64,000 bases of DNA, taken from Scleromitrula shiraiana (Eukaryota > Ascomycota > Leotiomycetes > Helotiales > Sclerotiniaceae). The translations under genes were made by a program, and so were the position numbers. The notes under the pieces are model-generated. The model ran no database searches. It worked only from the letters and a program-made list of their open reading frames with translations, and was not told the DNA's origin. Below, piece by piece: positions 24,595-35,756 of this stretch. The DNA is taken from assembly GCA_028455995.1 (NCBI GenBank), contig JABELC010000003.1, forward strand, positions 1,116,001 through 1,180,000. Direction: 5' to 3'. Within the stretch, counting starts at the first letter, position 1; every line of letters starts with the position of its first letter.

Positions 24595-25120
24595 GCTGGC
24601 CAATTTATTTGCAAAGTCTTGTTTATTGGGTTGTCAAATATTGGATACTTCAAGAATAATAAAGATAGATGAACAACTGAAAGATTTAAATGTAAGTTGT
24701 GGACAATCTGTGGAAATTATCAGCAGTAGATATTATTGATTTAGTTTAGGATCATGTTGATTGAATAGTTAATCACATGTTTTATGGTGAATTGCAGTAT
24801 GATGTAGGCACTATACCAAATCTTCGAAAGGATAGTACGGTCCTCTAGATGATTCTCTGACGAAGTGAAATATTTTTCATTTATGAATATAATTCTATGA
24901 AAGACAATGTAATATATTCTCAATAGGTGGAATTTTGTAGACTTGCCAATTTAAATATATGGAAAAGAAACAGAAACACATTTGACACTCCCAGTCAACA
25001 ATTGCTAGCTGGTAAATTTCAGAGCAGATAAACATTTTACCACTGGGGTATGGATTAAGAAGATTCGTGCTAAGCCTATTGCAAGATCAATTAATGAAGG
25101 CTAGTCATCGTAGCTGAATA
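24595..25120. other. Intergenic spacer
   Basis: Contains the promoter of the leftward acidic-protein gene and the 3' flank of the mitochondrial-protein gene. AT-rich, no supported gene. Confidence 0.5.
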
Positions 25121-25953
25121 TCATGATTTTTTTCTGATCTTGCTAGCAATATTAGTCCATGCTTCACCTTCCCTTACACTTTCATTTCCAGCATGCACTC
25201 CAAATAGCCGAACCGCCTTTCCTAAGTACCACGGTCTTGTCGAGTTGATTTCCTTAGTATCTCGAGCAAAGTTCACAACACCCAATCTCTGCTTGTCGGA
25301 CTTTAATTCAGCAATAAAAACCCTAGAAACTCTTGGCTTTCCAATAAAATTCATAGTAGTGATGTGAGCTACTGCATTCTTGGGTGGATTCTTTGAATAT
25401 CTCATTAAGAGATCTCGTGATTGCCGTGCAAATGCGGGTAGAATGAGATGAATAGAATTGACAAATGGAGATGTGATATATGCCACAAATACCATTGGAA
25501 CCATTCCGCATAGAAATACTTCTCAAATTAGTGATGTGAAACAAATATAGGAGAAGAACTCTTAGAGATATGGTTTGAACTTACCAGTTGGAGCAACCCA
25601 AATTGGCTCATCTTCCGAATAGAAGTGAGCTGGTGCAGCGACCATAGAGAAAAATGCGAATATGAAAATAGTGGTGACTTTCAAACAGCCCAGAAAGACT
25701 GTTTTTCCGGTGCCAGAGTGATAGATCAGCAATCTTTCTGGGTATGCTAATTCAGGTCAGTTAAGATATTCTTTCTACTCCGAGACATGAGAGATTTACC
25801 TGGCTTTCTGCTTGCATATTGAGGTGTTTTTGGGGCAGGTGAAATTTTGCTTTTTACTTGCTGGCTTATGAATCTGGGACAACGAAACTGTAATGCTGGG
25901 ACGAGACGATTCGTAGCGATCACTCTTTGTGCAGATATTCGTGCGAGCAACAT
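25121..25953 (-). CDS. Mitochondrial TMEM70/DUF1301-like inner-membrane protein
   Basis: Three exons (25953-25800, 25746-25585, 25518-25121) give 237 residues. The N-terminus (MLLARISAQRVIATNRLVP...) is rich in Arg and lacks acidic residues, as in a mitochondrial presequence. The middle exon starts with YPERLLIYHSGTGKTVFLG, followed by a hydrophobic helix (VTTIFIFAFFSMVAAPAHF). A second hydrophobic segment is MVPMVFVAYITSPFVN. The remainder is soluble and contains RVSRVFIAEL and LGVVNFARDT. This two-helix hairpin plus matrix domain resembles the TMEM70-type proteins that help assemble respiratory complexes. GTGKT here sits next to a membrane helix and is probably not a nucleotide-binding P-loop. 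The listed start is the first ATG; an upstream TTG frame was ignored. Confidence 0.78.
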
Positions 25954-26288
25954 CGCCAGGATATTACTATGATTGTACAAGCAGCAGCATGTGAAGAAAA
26001 GCTATTCATACAATCTCAACCAATCATAGTTCTTGAGATCAATGAAACTAGTTGATGCTCTGCAAGACCCGCTAGAATTTTAAAATAGATAGTTGGAGAA
26101 TTAAGCGCGCCCGCGCGTTTCGACAGCCTCGGCTAGATGTATCAATAGCATCCGGTAATATGCCGAAGACAGATTGCTCCTTAACTCTAATGGCTCATAA
26201 GGAATTCCAGCTGGGCGATTGAGAAATAATGATTGTGAGAAGGTTTGGCAGATAAATACAGAGGCATTCGCCCAATTATTTCTACAAA
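25954..26288. promoter_or_regulatory. Short divergent promoter interval
   Basis: 335 bp separate the leftward TMEM70-like gene from the rightward glutaminyl cyclase gene, so this spacer must hold both promoters. GCGCGCCCGCGCG near 26105 is an unusually GC-rich palindrome-like patch in otherwise AT-rich DNA. No specific factor site is claimed. Confidence 0.5.
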
Positions 26289-27494
26289 ATGGTATTCCAA
26301 TACCTCAAAACTTTGCTTCTGCTTATTTGTATATACCTTAGCATCGACGTCACAGCGTACACCTCGTTATCTGACGAAACGCTTCGCAATCTACCATCCG
26401 GGGGCGCAGATTTCGATATCAAGAATGGGGCAATCCTATCACCAATTTTGATACCAAGAGTTCCAGGCACCCCAGGCTCGCAGACTGTACAACGACATTT
26501 CGTCGATTGGTTTACAAACCATCTTCCGCAATGGACAATTGAATTTCAGAACTCGACTTCTAAAACTCCTGTTACTGGTGAGAAGCAGGTCCCTTTTGTG
26601 AATATCATTATAACACGCGATCCTCCATGGGCCAAACCGGGTGATGTGGGAAGATTGGCTTTGGTAGCTCATTATGATAGTAAACTTACTCCAACTGGGT
26701 TCATCGGCGCAATTGACAGCGCAGCACCATGCGCGATGATTATGCATGCAGCAAGAAGTGTAGATGAGGCATTGACGAAGAAATGGTCTGCCATGGAGGA
26801 TGCTGGAGATATTGGATTGGATGAGGAGAAGGGTGTTCAAATTTTGTTTCTTGATGGTGAAGAGGCCTTCTTAAACTGGTCCAATGATGATTCTCTATAT
26901 GGTGCAAGGTAAGATGGTGTTTCCTTCCAAGGTTCCTCGTATCACCTCCTAACATCTTCTAGATCTCTTGCAGAAACATGGGAAGCACAACCGCATGCTG
27001 CAATGTCGACCTATAAAAACTTGTTAAGCTCAATTTCACTGTTTCTCCTCCTCGATCTGCTCGGCCATAGCAAACCGCGAATCCCTTCATATTTCGAGAC
27101 TACACATTGGGCATATCAAAACCTTGCCACCATTGAATCTCGATTACGATCATTGGGTATATCCCAATCCAAAGTAGATGAGCCTTTCCTTCGCGACTAT
27201 AATCTTAAATCATTCTCTGGAGGTGGTGGTGTACAAGATGATCATATACCATTCATGGCTCGTGGTGTTGAAGTTCTTCACATGATCCCTACACCATTTC
27301 CTATGGATGTTTGGCATCAAATCACGGATGATGGCGAACATTTAGATATGCCAACGGTTGAAGATTGGGCAAAAATGGTCACGGCATTTGTTGGTGAGTG
27401 GATGGATTTGGAAGGATATTTTCCACAACAGACAGGAATCGGGACAGATAAAGAGAAGAGAGACATTATCTCTGATAGAAAAACAGAGCTGTGA
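26289..27494 (+). CDS. Glutaminyl-peptide cyclotransferase-like metalloenzyme (M28 fold)
   Basis: Two exons (26289-26908 and 26963-27494) give 383 residues. A hydrophobic N-terminal segment (TLLLLICIYLSIDVTAYTSL) predicts a signal peptide, hence the secretory pathway. The M28/glutaminyl cyclase zinc site is complete: Asp143 in GAIDSAAPCA, Glu191/Glu192 in LDGEEAF, and His301 in DDHIPF, with HYDSK at the start of the fold. These enzymes convert N-terminal Gln or Glu of secreted peptides to pyroglutamate, protecting them from aminopeptidases. ALVAHYDSKLTPTGFIGA is the typical strand-loop preceding the metal Asp. A tryptophan-containing helix (ETWEAQ) follows the intron. A true aminopeptidase is less likely, because the surrounding sequence follows QC. 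Confidence 0.92.
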
Positions 27495-28642
27495 GTTAAT
27501 CTCAGTTTGTTTTGTAGTTTTAAGCTTATGTTTCCCCATAGTAGTAGTAATATCTAAGCATCCAACCAATGTTTTGACCGGTGACAGATTTTGAGGTTTT
27601 TATACCATTTATCCGATAATCTCAAAGTGTAATATCCTGGTATAGGATCACGCAAAAGGGTGGGTCTAAAGGTTGGATAGCGTTCTTCTTTCGAATACTT
27701 CAATCGCTCTGGGATATCTTCATTATCAGACCAACCTTTCCCCAGAATTGATGGCGTCTACTGTGTTTGAACCCGTTCTCAACAATGTCAAGAATACTTG
27801 TTGTATTACATATACATATATATTATCCTATGCGCTTCCTTTTCATATATAATTAAGATTCGTCGCTCTAGCTTTGAGTAAAACTTCTTAAGATTGAAGG
27901 AATATTTCAGCGTTCTGTCAAGCTACGGTATGGAGTAGATGGATCTCAGGAAGGTATGTATGTATACCATGCTCATTAGATTTGCCTCGCTACAACCCCG
28001 AGAAAGAGACAATGTATCTTTTAGAAATAATATATCCGAGAAGTAATTAACATTGAAATCGTGCTCGGTAGCACAACAACATGATATATCGGTGACACGA
28101 TGTGAACTACTCAGAAAACATGCACCATGAGCTAGAAATCCTCAGGATAAGACATGTTCGATATCGACATAGCGGATGCAATTGCCATACCTGAGCATAT
28201 AGCATACAATTAAGTAAATTCGGGATGGAATAAACCAATCCACTACATTTAATCTGGTACCAGATATTAGATATAAACATCCACTATATTTCTGAATATC
28301 AGGTAAAATCTGAACATTCACTCACTTACTACTTCTTCAAGATATGCGACGAAAATATCTAAAAGTCAAAACTCTTGACGATGAAATATCTTTCGTGAAT
28401 TTTAAAAATTCATAGGCTATGACTGTGTACTTACATAGAAGCTACCCACTATGCACATGCACATAAGTATATCCAACAAAGAAAAAAACTCTATTCTATA
28501 TAACCTCCCATCTTCTCCCATCAACATCTCTGTTCTATCATCCCATCCCCGTGCCTCTTCACCAGTCCTTGTTATTTTCATAAATAAATTCAATTATCAG
28601 CCCTTGCACCATCAAAATCATCAATTGATATCAATCTCCACA
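27495..28642. other. Intergenic spacer before tRNA
   Basis: About 1.1 kb without a supported gene; 3' flank of the cyclase gene and 5' flank of the tRNA. No coding signal or repeat noted. Confidence 0.5.
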
Positions 28643-28744
28643 GGTGGTGTGGTGTAATGGTAGCACGTGGTGTTGTGGTTCTTCCTCATAGGAGTATCAT
28701 GCTTTGATTCCGCTTCAATCTGGGTTCGATTCCCAGCACCGCCA
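28643..28744 (+). tRNA. Probable tRNA-His (anticodon GTG) with a 31-nt intron
   Basis: The acceptor GGTGGTG (28643-28649) pairs with CACCGCC-type bases 28737-28743 (one G-U). The D arm GTGTAATGGTAGCAC and the T arm CTGGG-TTCGATT-CCCAG (28720-28736) are clean. The anticodon loop reads T-T-GTG-G with the anticodon at 28675-28677. The intron would be 28679-28709. Discriminator A. Weak point: the anticodon stem TGGTG/CGCTT has two wobbles and one mismatch, and the D arm also resembles tRNA-Gln. No Gln anticodon follows a U33 here, so His is preferred. Confidence 0.65.
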
Positions 28745-29231
28745 TTTCTTTTTGTTAATTTTTCCCACGTCTTTTTGATTTTGGTGGTGAAGGAAGAGGA
28801 GGGTTGGTTGTTGTTTGGTTTTTTGCAGTGGCGAGAGAGGGAGGAATTGTGTGTGTAGTGAGTGGGGTAGGGCGCGAAAAGTGGAGTTAGTTGGTGATGT
28901 TCCACTTTTTAAGGAAGGGGAAAGAGAGGATGGTGGGTGAGGTGTGAGCAAATGGTTAGGAAGCTATGAGGGCTGGAGAGACAAAAATCGAAAGACAATT
29001 ATTGAATGGAGGCACATACAGGTCGATGGAATACTATCTAATTTTTCAAATGTACATGTCTCACTTTTATTCCAACTCTTGTACGTAACGTAATATGGAG
29101 TAAAAATGCTTTATTCAACTATGTACTACGAAAGATATCTATCACCAATCTAAATCATCTCATGACGTGATTCCAAACGTCACATCCAAGCAGAAGATAA
29201 CGCCCATCGCCTGAAAAGATACACCTCTTCT
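28745..29231. other. Intergenic spacer
   Basis: Starts with a T-rich run just after the tRNA (possible Pol III stop) and continues with G-rich sequence to the 3' flank of the expansin-like gene. No gene seen. Confidence 0.5.
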
Positions 29232-30339
29232 TTACCATTCACATTCATCATCAGCAACGGCGGAAGAGGTTGGCTTTGGTACCCAGACGAGAGAGCTAGA
29301 TGATGGTGCAGTTACGGAGGTAGAAACTGGAGCAGCGGCACTCGTTTGAACTGGTGCAATCTCTGTGGATGAAGCTACAGCGCTAGTCTTAACAACTGCG
29401 GCGGTGGATGAGGATTGAGTTGGGACGACAACTGCGGTACTGGTTGGTTCGGCGATAGGGGATGTAGATGGTTCTACGGCGGCGACGCTGGAGCTAGAAG
29501 ATGCGACGATGGCGGAAAAGGATGGGACGACAACTGCAGATGAGGTGGCAACTGAAGCAGCTGGGCTAGAAGATGCTGGGGATGATCCAGATCCAGATTT
29601 TCCGAAGTTACTGCTTGCAATTACAGAGCTTCCAGGGGTAATGGCAACATTTTTGACGGTGACCACTGAACCACTGATAGAAGTAACCTTGATATCAACA
29701 GTTGAACCATAACCAGCTGCGTATTCAAAGAAGTTGTAGGTTTTACGAGTGGTAGGTCTCCATGTTGCACCACCATCGGTTGATACTTCGAGAGTGGAGA
29801 CACCCTCGGCGGCGTTGACGACTTGCATGCTGAACCAATAGGCAGAGACACCCTCTTTGTTGTGGAGTTCGAGGGGGGTAGTGATGGGGCAGTCAACGTA
29901 ATCCCAAGTGACATCTATGATTCCGGCAGAGAGTGATGCGAGCGATGTGAATGCTGTTGGGTAGAGATCGAGATGATTGGTTCCACATCCAGGGCATTCA
30001 TCGGTGATCTATTTGGATAGTTTTATTAATACATGTCGTGGACGGATGAATAGATAAGATGGGAAGATGTCATACCATAGCAGTAATGGAGTTACCAGAG
30101 GGACCAGTCACGGAAACACAACGACCACAGTTGGCGGCATTGTCCCAGTTTGAGTCTGAGAGAGCGGTACCGAAAAGATTGGATGGTAGTGTGTAGGTAG
30201 AGAAAGAACATGCCCCCCCTGCAGTGTTACCACCATAGGTAGTAGCTTGACCGGAGAGAGCTCTCTTTCCAATGACAGCTCCTTGAGCAATTGAAAGAAT
30301 GGTAGAGGCAATTGCCAACGACTTGGTTGAGAAAAGCAT
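29232..30339 (-). CDS. Secreted expansin-like protein with Ser/Thr-rich tail
   Basis: Two exons (30339-30076 and 30008-29232) give 346 residues. An N-terminal signal peptide (SLAIASTILSIAQGAVIG) precedes a double-psi beta-barrel: GQATTYGGNTAGGACSFSTY, NWDNAANCGRCVSVTGP and ITDECPGCGTNHLDLYPTAF. The TDxCPGC and HLDLYP motifs define the expansin/loosenin barrel; the HLDL Asp is the usual catalytic-like residue. A second beta-sandwich (VTWDYVDCPITTPLELHNKE, YWFSMQVVNAAEGVSTLEVS) matches the expansin C-terminal, carbohydrate-binding domain. The last 120 residues are a Ser/Thr/Ala/Val-rich linker, probably O-mannosylated, ending DDECEW without a GPI signal. Such proteins loosen plant or fungal cell walls without hydrolysis. 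The ATG was chosen because it begins the signal peptide; an upstream in-frame ext (to 30414) would hide it. Confidence 0.92.
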
Positions 30340-32048
30340 TTTGATTGAGATTTGATTGGTGAATTGGAAATGAATGTGTATCGAGTAAAGATAGTAAGGA
30401 CTGTGGATAGACAAAGTATCTTTTCAAAAGAACTTGAAAGACGATATGTGCAGGAAAAAGAGTGTACTGAAGACCTAAGCTTCTAAAATTGAGTGATGTC
30501 AAATCAAAATGTGAACTGATGAGTAGGTTGAGAAGGAGAGAAAACAAACCAAACCCATATTCAAGAAGGAAGAACTACTTAAAGGATGGAAATGAAATGA
30601 TGGGTATGGAATTAAAGTGCAATATAATCTTGACATGGATATCAGCAATCATATTGCGGGGCGAGATTCCTATTTGGATGATTTCTTTTTGATTAATCTT
30701 ACAGATCATTGATATGGCGTACTTTTCCCTCTGGACAAATGACAGTGAGATCTGAGTCTATATAAAATGTATTTGTGCATGACTTGAAACGTAATTCAAT
30801 ACGATGTGTATTAGTCCAGGGCTTGTATCGACGACAATGGTAATTTAATTGTACGAAAAGGTATCATCTCCTCAGCCACATTTCTCCCTTTCCTTTTAGG
30901 ATCTGGTAAAAGTTCATGCAAGTAAGCGATTAAAACACTCATGGTTGCCCCTTAACCTGTAACATGCTCGGCTCCTAAATCCTTGCGGTTCCTCATTTCA
31001 GAGTGAGTTTTTGTTATGATGGGGAAAATCAAAAATCAAAAAGTCTGGATCTATCGGATAAAGAATTGCATTCATCGTAAATGTCTTACCCTCTTTTATT
31101 TATGGGATTTGAATGTCTGTAACAATCGAGAATAATGATAATAACGATGATGACAACGATGATGACGAACTAATACCAACGTACTGAACCTGTTGTATAT
31201 TTTGATCTCATAACGCAGTACAAACAATAAGAATCTCAACCCCAACCCCCTAAACTCCTAAACAATCGAATCCAATCCATTTATGGATTCATCTCCTTTA
31301 GAGTTCACAACAATAATATAATAAACAAGAAAACAAGCGGCAAGCTAAAGCAACAAAATGGTCTTTTCCTCACAAGCGGTGGAGTCCACAATATAAGATT
31401 AAAATTACCATCTCATTCATACGAATGTAGTGGGGGCGACCTGTTTTGAGACCGTTCAGTGTACCGCACAACAATAATACATGTACCTTTCTTGTCAATG
31501 GAGCGGGGAGGAAATGGGATACAGTAGGATGGGATACAATGGAATGGAATGGAACGGAATTGGCGGAGCGGGATTTTCCTATCGTTGCTTCAGGAGACTT
31601 ATTTTGACATCATTGATGTTGATGTTGATATTGATATTGATATTCCTCTTCTTTTCTACATACAAATTTCGAATAGTTTCGATATTTTTGAGTTTCTTTA
31701 CCATCTTGTATAGTAGTACTATGTAATTATCTTTATCAATTCTTCACTTTTCGCAAGGATGCATGAAATAGTTCATTGGTATATTTATGATATGAATTCA
31801 AGTTCCTAGCATTTCGATTTAATAACTTTTAAACAAATAACATCAGATGAATGTTGCAGTCAACATACCAAACAAACTCAACCCCGCCTCGTCCACCAGT
31901 ACTAGCACCAATACCAATACCAAAATTCAAATCTCAATCTCAATCTCAACAACAATCGGATCCCTCATAGTCGAATCAATAGCCGTCTTTTGAATCGCTA
32001 CATTAACCACTCAAATTCCCCTCTTCACTCCCTCACCCCTCACTTGAT

Positions 32049-32063
32049 CCCCCCCCCCCCCCC
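32049..32063 (+). repeat. C15 homopolymer
   Basis: An uninterrupted run of about 15 C. It is prone to length errors in assembly and replication slippage. Confidence 0.85.
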
Positions 32064-32219
32064 TAACAAAAACCCCATCCTCAATTTCAGAACTTCCCAT
32101 CCGAACCCTATCAAATCCCCTCCCAAATCTTCCTCGCGTTATTAATCAGTACCCATTGTCTCCCATATGAGTGATGAATATGGCCAAAAACCATTAACTT
32201 CAATCCTCTTCAATCATCT

Positions 32220-32520
32220 TTCATCCCCTCCCTTTCCCTTTACCTTTCTCTTTCCCTTTCCCTTCCCCATCTCCATCTCCATCTCCATCTTCGTTCGTTC
32301 ATTCATTCGCTCATATATACATTAGTACTCCCCAACCCCAACCCCAACCCATTCATTTACATTTACATTTACATTTACATTTACATATACATTTACATTT
32401 ACATATACACCTACATTTACCGTCCGCATCAACACCAAACCAAACCAAACCAAACCCGCGCACCAACTCTCAACTTTACACATCCGCGTCTATCCTATCC
32501 TATCCTATCCTATTCCATTA
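32220..32520. repeat. Cluster of distinct microsatellites
   Basis: Adjacent short arrays: TTTCCC-type pyrimidine tract (32220-32260), (ATCTCC)n (about 32262-32290), C4A2 repeats (32330-32350), (TTTACA)n (about 32355-32415), (AACCA)n (about 32440-32456) and (TATCC)n (about 32490-32512). Six different motifs in 300 bp points to a slippage hotspot. Confidence 0.85.
32330..32350 (-). other. G-quadruplex-capable repeat (minus strand)
   Basis: The plus strand reads C4-AA-C4-AA-C4-AA-C3, so the minus strand has four G runs of 3-4 separated by TT. This satisfies the usual intramolecular G-quadruplex pattern. It is similar to some telomeric repeats but too short, and internal. Confidence 0.6.
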
Positions 32521-33021
32521 ATCTTAATAACCAAACACCACCATACCATACAATCCCATACCATACAACACCCATACCAATCCAATCCATACAACACCCA
32601 CACAATACCCACACCCATACTCTCCTCTCCGCCAGTATAAAACCCCCAAATCAATAATCCATATCATATCACATCATAAACTCCAGCTTTTACAACCCAA
32701 TCCAATCCAATCCAACCCAATTTATCCCCCACATCTCCCCATCTCCATTCTTATACCGTCTGGTATATTCAACATAATATATGTACGTACGCTCGTAAAT
32801 TACGTACTTATTCCTTTTTCTCTCCCGAGGGCACTCTCCCCTTCCCCCCCTTCCCCCCTTCTCTCTCTCATCTATGTTTTATTGTAGGTAGTGAGGTAGA
32901 CAGATAGGTGAGTAATACTTGCTTGGTAGATTCAGTTTATTTTTTTAAGGATGGATATGTGGAAAGGTAGGAAGAATGTAATATCACAGATAAAATAATT
33001 TTATCACGAGGTAGTCATATA

Positions 33022-33648
33022 CAGTACTAGGCAACTTATATTTAAGCGAGCTCAAAATCACCCCAATTAATTATTGCAATACCATTTTTTTAAATTTAAT
33101 TAAAAATCAACTAATAATTATAATTTTATAATTCTAATAAAATAAAGAGTTTATAATTCGATTTATAATATAATATAAATTTTATAATAATAATATTATA
33201 ATAAAACTCAATATTTTATATATTATCTTTATATAATTATATAAATCTTGATTTTATTAAATATATTAAAATATAAATTTTTAAATAAAAAATTATTTAA
33301 TATATTTTATATTGTTTGTAAACAAAATTTTAAATATTGTTAATTATATTTTATTTAATTTTTTATATATTGAAATTTTAAAAATATTTTTATCATTCTT
33401 ATTTTAAAGTGATATTAAATATATTTAATAAAATTAAAATTAAAAAAATATAAAAATTAATTAATAATTAAAAAGATCTTTTAATTTTTAAATTATTTTT
33501 TTATTTTATAAATATAATATATAAATATATTATTTTATTAAAACTAATATTTTAGATTCAACTGTTTGAACATAGGTTAAACTTCCGTATTAAGCACCTC
33601 GAGGTATGAGTTCGCACTATTCGCTTAAATATGAGTTGTGGGTCACTG
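33022..33648. mobile_element. 627-bp decayed Tc1/mariner-like element, RIP-like AT core
   Basis: The ends begin CAGT and are flanked by TA on both sides (33020-33021 and 33649-33650). The left end has CAACTTATATTTAAGCGA at 33032-33049. The right end, reverse-complemented, has CAACTCATATTTAAGCGA at the same distance from its CAGT. So 17 of 18 bases match, plus the four terminal bases, with a diverged six-base gap. The interior, about 33060-33560, is almost pure A/T with no open frame, the expected signature of repeat-induced point mutation. It is a non-coding relic and likely formed by the same process as the 320-bp element, but with different terminal repeats. Confidence 0.72.
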
Positions 33649-33842
33649 TAATGTTAAATTGAAGCATACAAATATTTCATTGATAAATTCAAATAAACTA
33701 AGCATTCAAGCTACACTCAGCAACATGAAAAATTCCAATCCAAGTATTGCAATCATGATGAAAACAATATAAACGCCGGCATAGTAATCCCAAATCCCAC
33801 ATTCCACTCCATCCAATGCCTTCCAGTACCTATTACAACAAC

Positions 33843-35282
33843 CTAAGCCGCAGCAGCAGCGGCAGCCAAAGCTGGTGTAGGAGGTGCAACACCAACACGC
33901 TCCTTAGACAAGATATCTACAAGAAGAGGGCTTGGTCTGTTATCTTTGCCAACTGGGTAGACGGCTTGGTTCTTCTTGTAACGTTGTACGTTCTCGATGT
34001 ACATGTCGAATAGGTACGAAGAGTCCATTGGCCCACCCTTAGCTTCGGGATGGAATTGTGTGGAAAAGATTGGACGGGTCTTGTGGATCATACCCTCGTT
34101 GGAACCGTCGTTCAAGTTGACGAAGTATTCCTTGAACTCATCAGGGAGAGTAGTGGTATCAACTGCATATCCGTGGTTTTGACTGGTAATATGACATTGA
34201 CCAGTTGTCAAGTCGAGAGCTGGAATGTTGTGAGCACGGTTTCCGTACTTGAGCTTGATAGTACGAGCACCAGATGCAAGGGCAAGCAATTGATGTCCAA
34301 GGCAAATACCAAAGACAGGAAGTTGAGAAGATTCCATCAATCGAGTCAAATGGTAAACGGTCTCTTGGCAATGGGTTGGGTCACCAGGTCCGTTAGAGAT
34401 GAAGACACCATCGAAGTGATGAGCAACCTTGTGAATTGGGAAGTCATATGGGAAGACAGTGACGCTTGCACCACGGCTGACCAAACTTCTCAAGATGTTC
34501 TCCTTTACACCACAATCGATGACTGCAACATGCATATCTCCGTTCTGGGAGGCAACATGGAATGGTGCTTTGGTGCTAACTTTCTTGACCAAGTTGATTT
34601 GTTCTGGATCAACGAAAGCCTCATCCTGATCAGCATCGTATTCCTCTCCAATGGTAATTCGAGCCAATGAAGAACCCTCCTCTCTCAAATAAGTGACAAT
34701 GGCACGAGTGTCAACACCAGAGATAGCTGGCACACCCTCACGAGCACACCAATCGCTCAAACTTTCCACAGCGGTCCAATGACTATATTTCTCAGCATAA
34801 TCTGCAACCACCACACCAACACATTGAATGTTTGGCGACTCAAAATATTTCAAAAGTCCATGCTCATCTCTGGTAGATGATGGCACACCATAATTTCCAA
34901 TCAAAGGTTGAGTAAAGACAAGAATTTGTCCACGGTAAGAAGGATCGGTCATGGATTCAGGATATCCAACAAGGGAGGTAGTGAAGACTGCTTCACCAGA
35001 GATATTTGACTTTGCGCCAAAGGATTTGCCGTGGAAAACTGGGCCATCCTATAAAAAATGTCAGCCTCACACCTTATCCATTGGAAACCAACCAACACAT
35101 ACCCTAATTGTGAATGTAGCTCGGTCGTGGGAGATGGGTGTAGCACGGGGACGAGTATATGGCATGGCACGACCGGCACTTCCTTCAACTGTAGCCAAGA
35201 ATCTAGCTTGTTGTGCGACTCGAGATTGGATTCCATATCCAGTTGGCTTGAAAGCCGCGGGCTTGACGAATCGGGAGAACAT
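33843..35282 (-). CDS. CPA1: Carbamoyl-phosphate synthase, arginine-specific, small (glutaminase) subunit
   Basis: Two exons (35282-35103 and 35048-33843) give 461 residues. It hydrolyses glutamine and passes ammonia to the large CPS subunit, supplying carbamoyl phosphate for arginine synthesis. The class I amidotransferase site is complete: VFGICLGHQLLALA (nucleophile Cys), STQFHPEAKGG (His-Glu) and FISNGPGDP. The N-terminal CPS small-chain domain includes DGPVFHGKSFGA, VVFT-type strands and the GVDTRAIVTYLREEG motif. About 30 Arg/Lys/Ser-rich residues (MFSRFVKPAAFKPTGYG...) form a mitochondrial presequence, fitting the mitochondrial location of the ascomycete enzyme. The tail has eight alanines of simple sequence. 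A conserved arginine-attenuator uORF lies in its leader, so translation should fall when arginine is abundant. Confidence 0.97.
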
Positions 35283-35341
35283 TTTCGAAATAGGGTTTAA
35301 ATTTAAAGTAGATGGTAGATAGTAGTGTATTGAAAGTTATT

Positions 35342-35756
35342 TCAGTTGACTGAAGCTTTCCAGATGTGATCTATAGAGAAGAATTGTTAGCTGGATGATG
35401 GTGGTGGTGGTGGTAAAGGTGAAGGGGGGTTGCTGGAGGTATTGTTTGCTAACCTGAAATATAATCCTATAACAAAATGTCAGTCAAAATGTTTTTTCAA
35501 TGCAATTGATATTTAATCATGATACAAGAAGATGATAAAAGAAAGCCATCTTTCACTAGAATAATAGCAGATTCAATGCCCAAGCCAAAAGAGAAGAATT
35601 GATGGACGATGAACCCTAATGTTGACTTTGACTCATTGCTCATAATGTGTAGCAACAAAGGAAAGAGGAAGAAGATATACTGTATATACTATATATATAA
35701 TTGAAGATTGATAATTGACATACCTGAGATGTAAAAACGGACGAGCGACCACTCAT
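35342..35756 (-). CDS. Upstream ORF encoding arginine attenuator peptide, three exons
   Basis: Exon A (35756-35724) reads MSGRSSVFTSQ, exon B (35466-35454, only 13 nt) gives DYIS plus one base, and exon C (35370-35342) gives DHIWKASVN then TGA. Total 24 residues. All junctions have GT-AG borders (GTATGT/ATAG, GTTAGC/ATAG). This matches the arginine attenuator peptide known upstream of Neurospora arg-2 and yeast CPA1: same length, conserved SVFTSQDY core with Asp12 essential for arginine-dependent ribosome stalling, and Trp19. It stops 59 nt before the CPA1 ATG. Function is established for the family; use in this species is inferred. The leader is spliced twice within the uORF, unusual for so short a peptide, and skipping the 13-nt exon would alter the peptide. 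Confidence 0.93.

Larger units (their letters stand above)
30340..33021. other. Long gene-poor region with low-complexity DNA
   Basis: No gene is supported in these 2.7 kb. The left part should include the expansin-like gene promoter. From about 31,900 to 32,900 the plus strand is pyrimidine- and CA-rich with many short tandem repeats. The frame at 31481-31726 is low-complexity. It may act as a long promoter or untranslated leader, or be simple junk; sequence alone does not decide. Confidence 0.5.

Noticed and set aside
25700..25746. GTGKT in the TMEM70-like protein as a P-loop
   Set aside because: It lacks a Walker fold context and directly precedes a membrane helix; the family has this segment without ATP binding.
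29509..29712. Plus-strand frame opposite the expansin-like tail
   Set aside because: Antisense shadow of the Ser/Ala/Val-rich linker.
32330..32350. Telomere-like C4A2 repeats
   Set aside because: Only about 21 bp, internal, and not the fungal TTAGGG repeat; treated as microsatellite with quadruplex potential.
34050..34670. 206-codon frame antisense to CPA1
   Set aside because: Shadow of a conserved coding exon; no independent domain.
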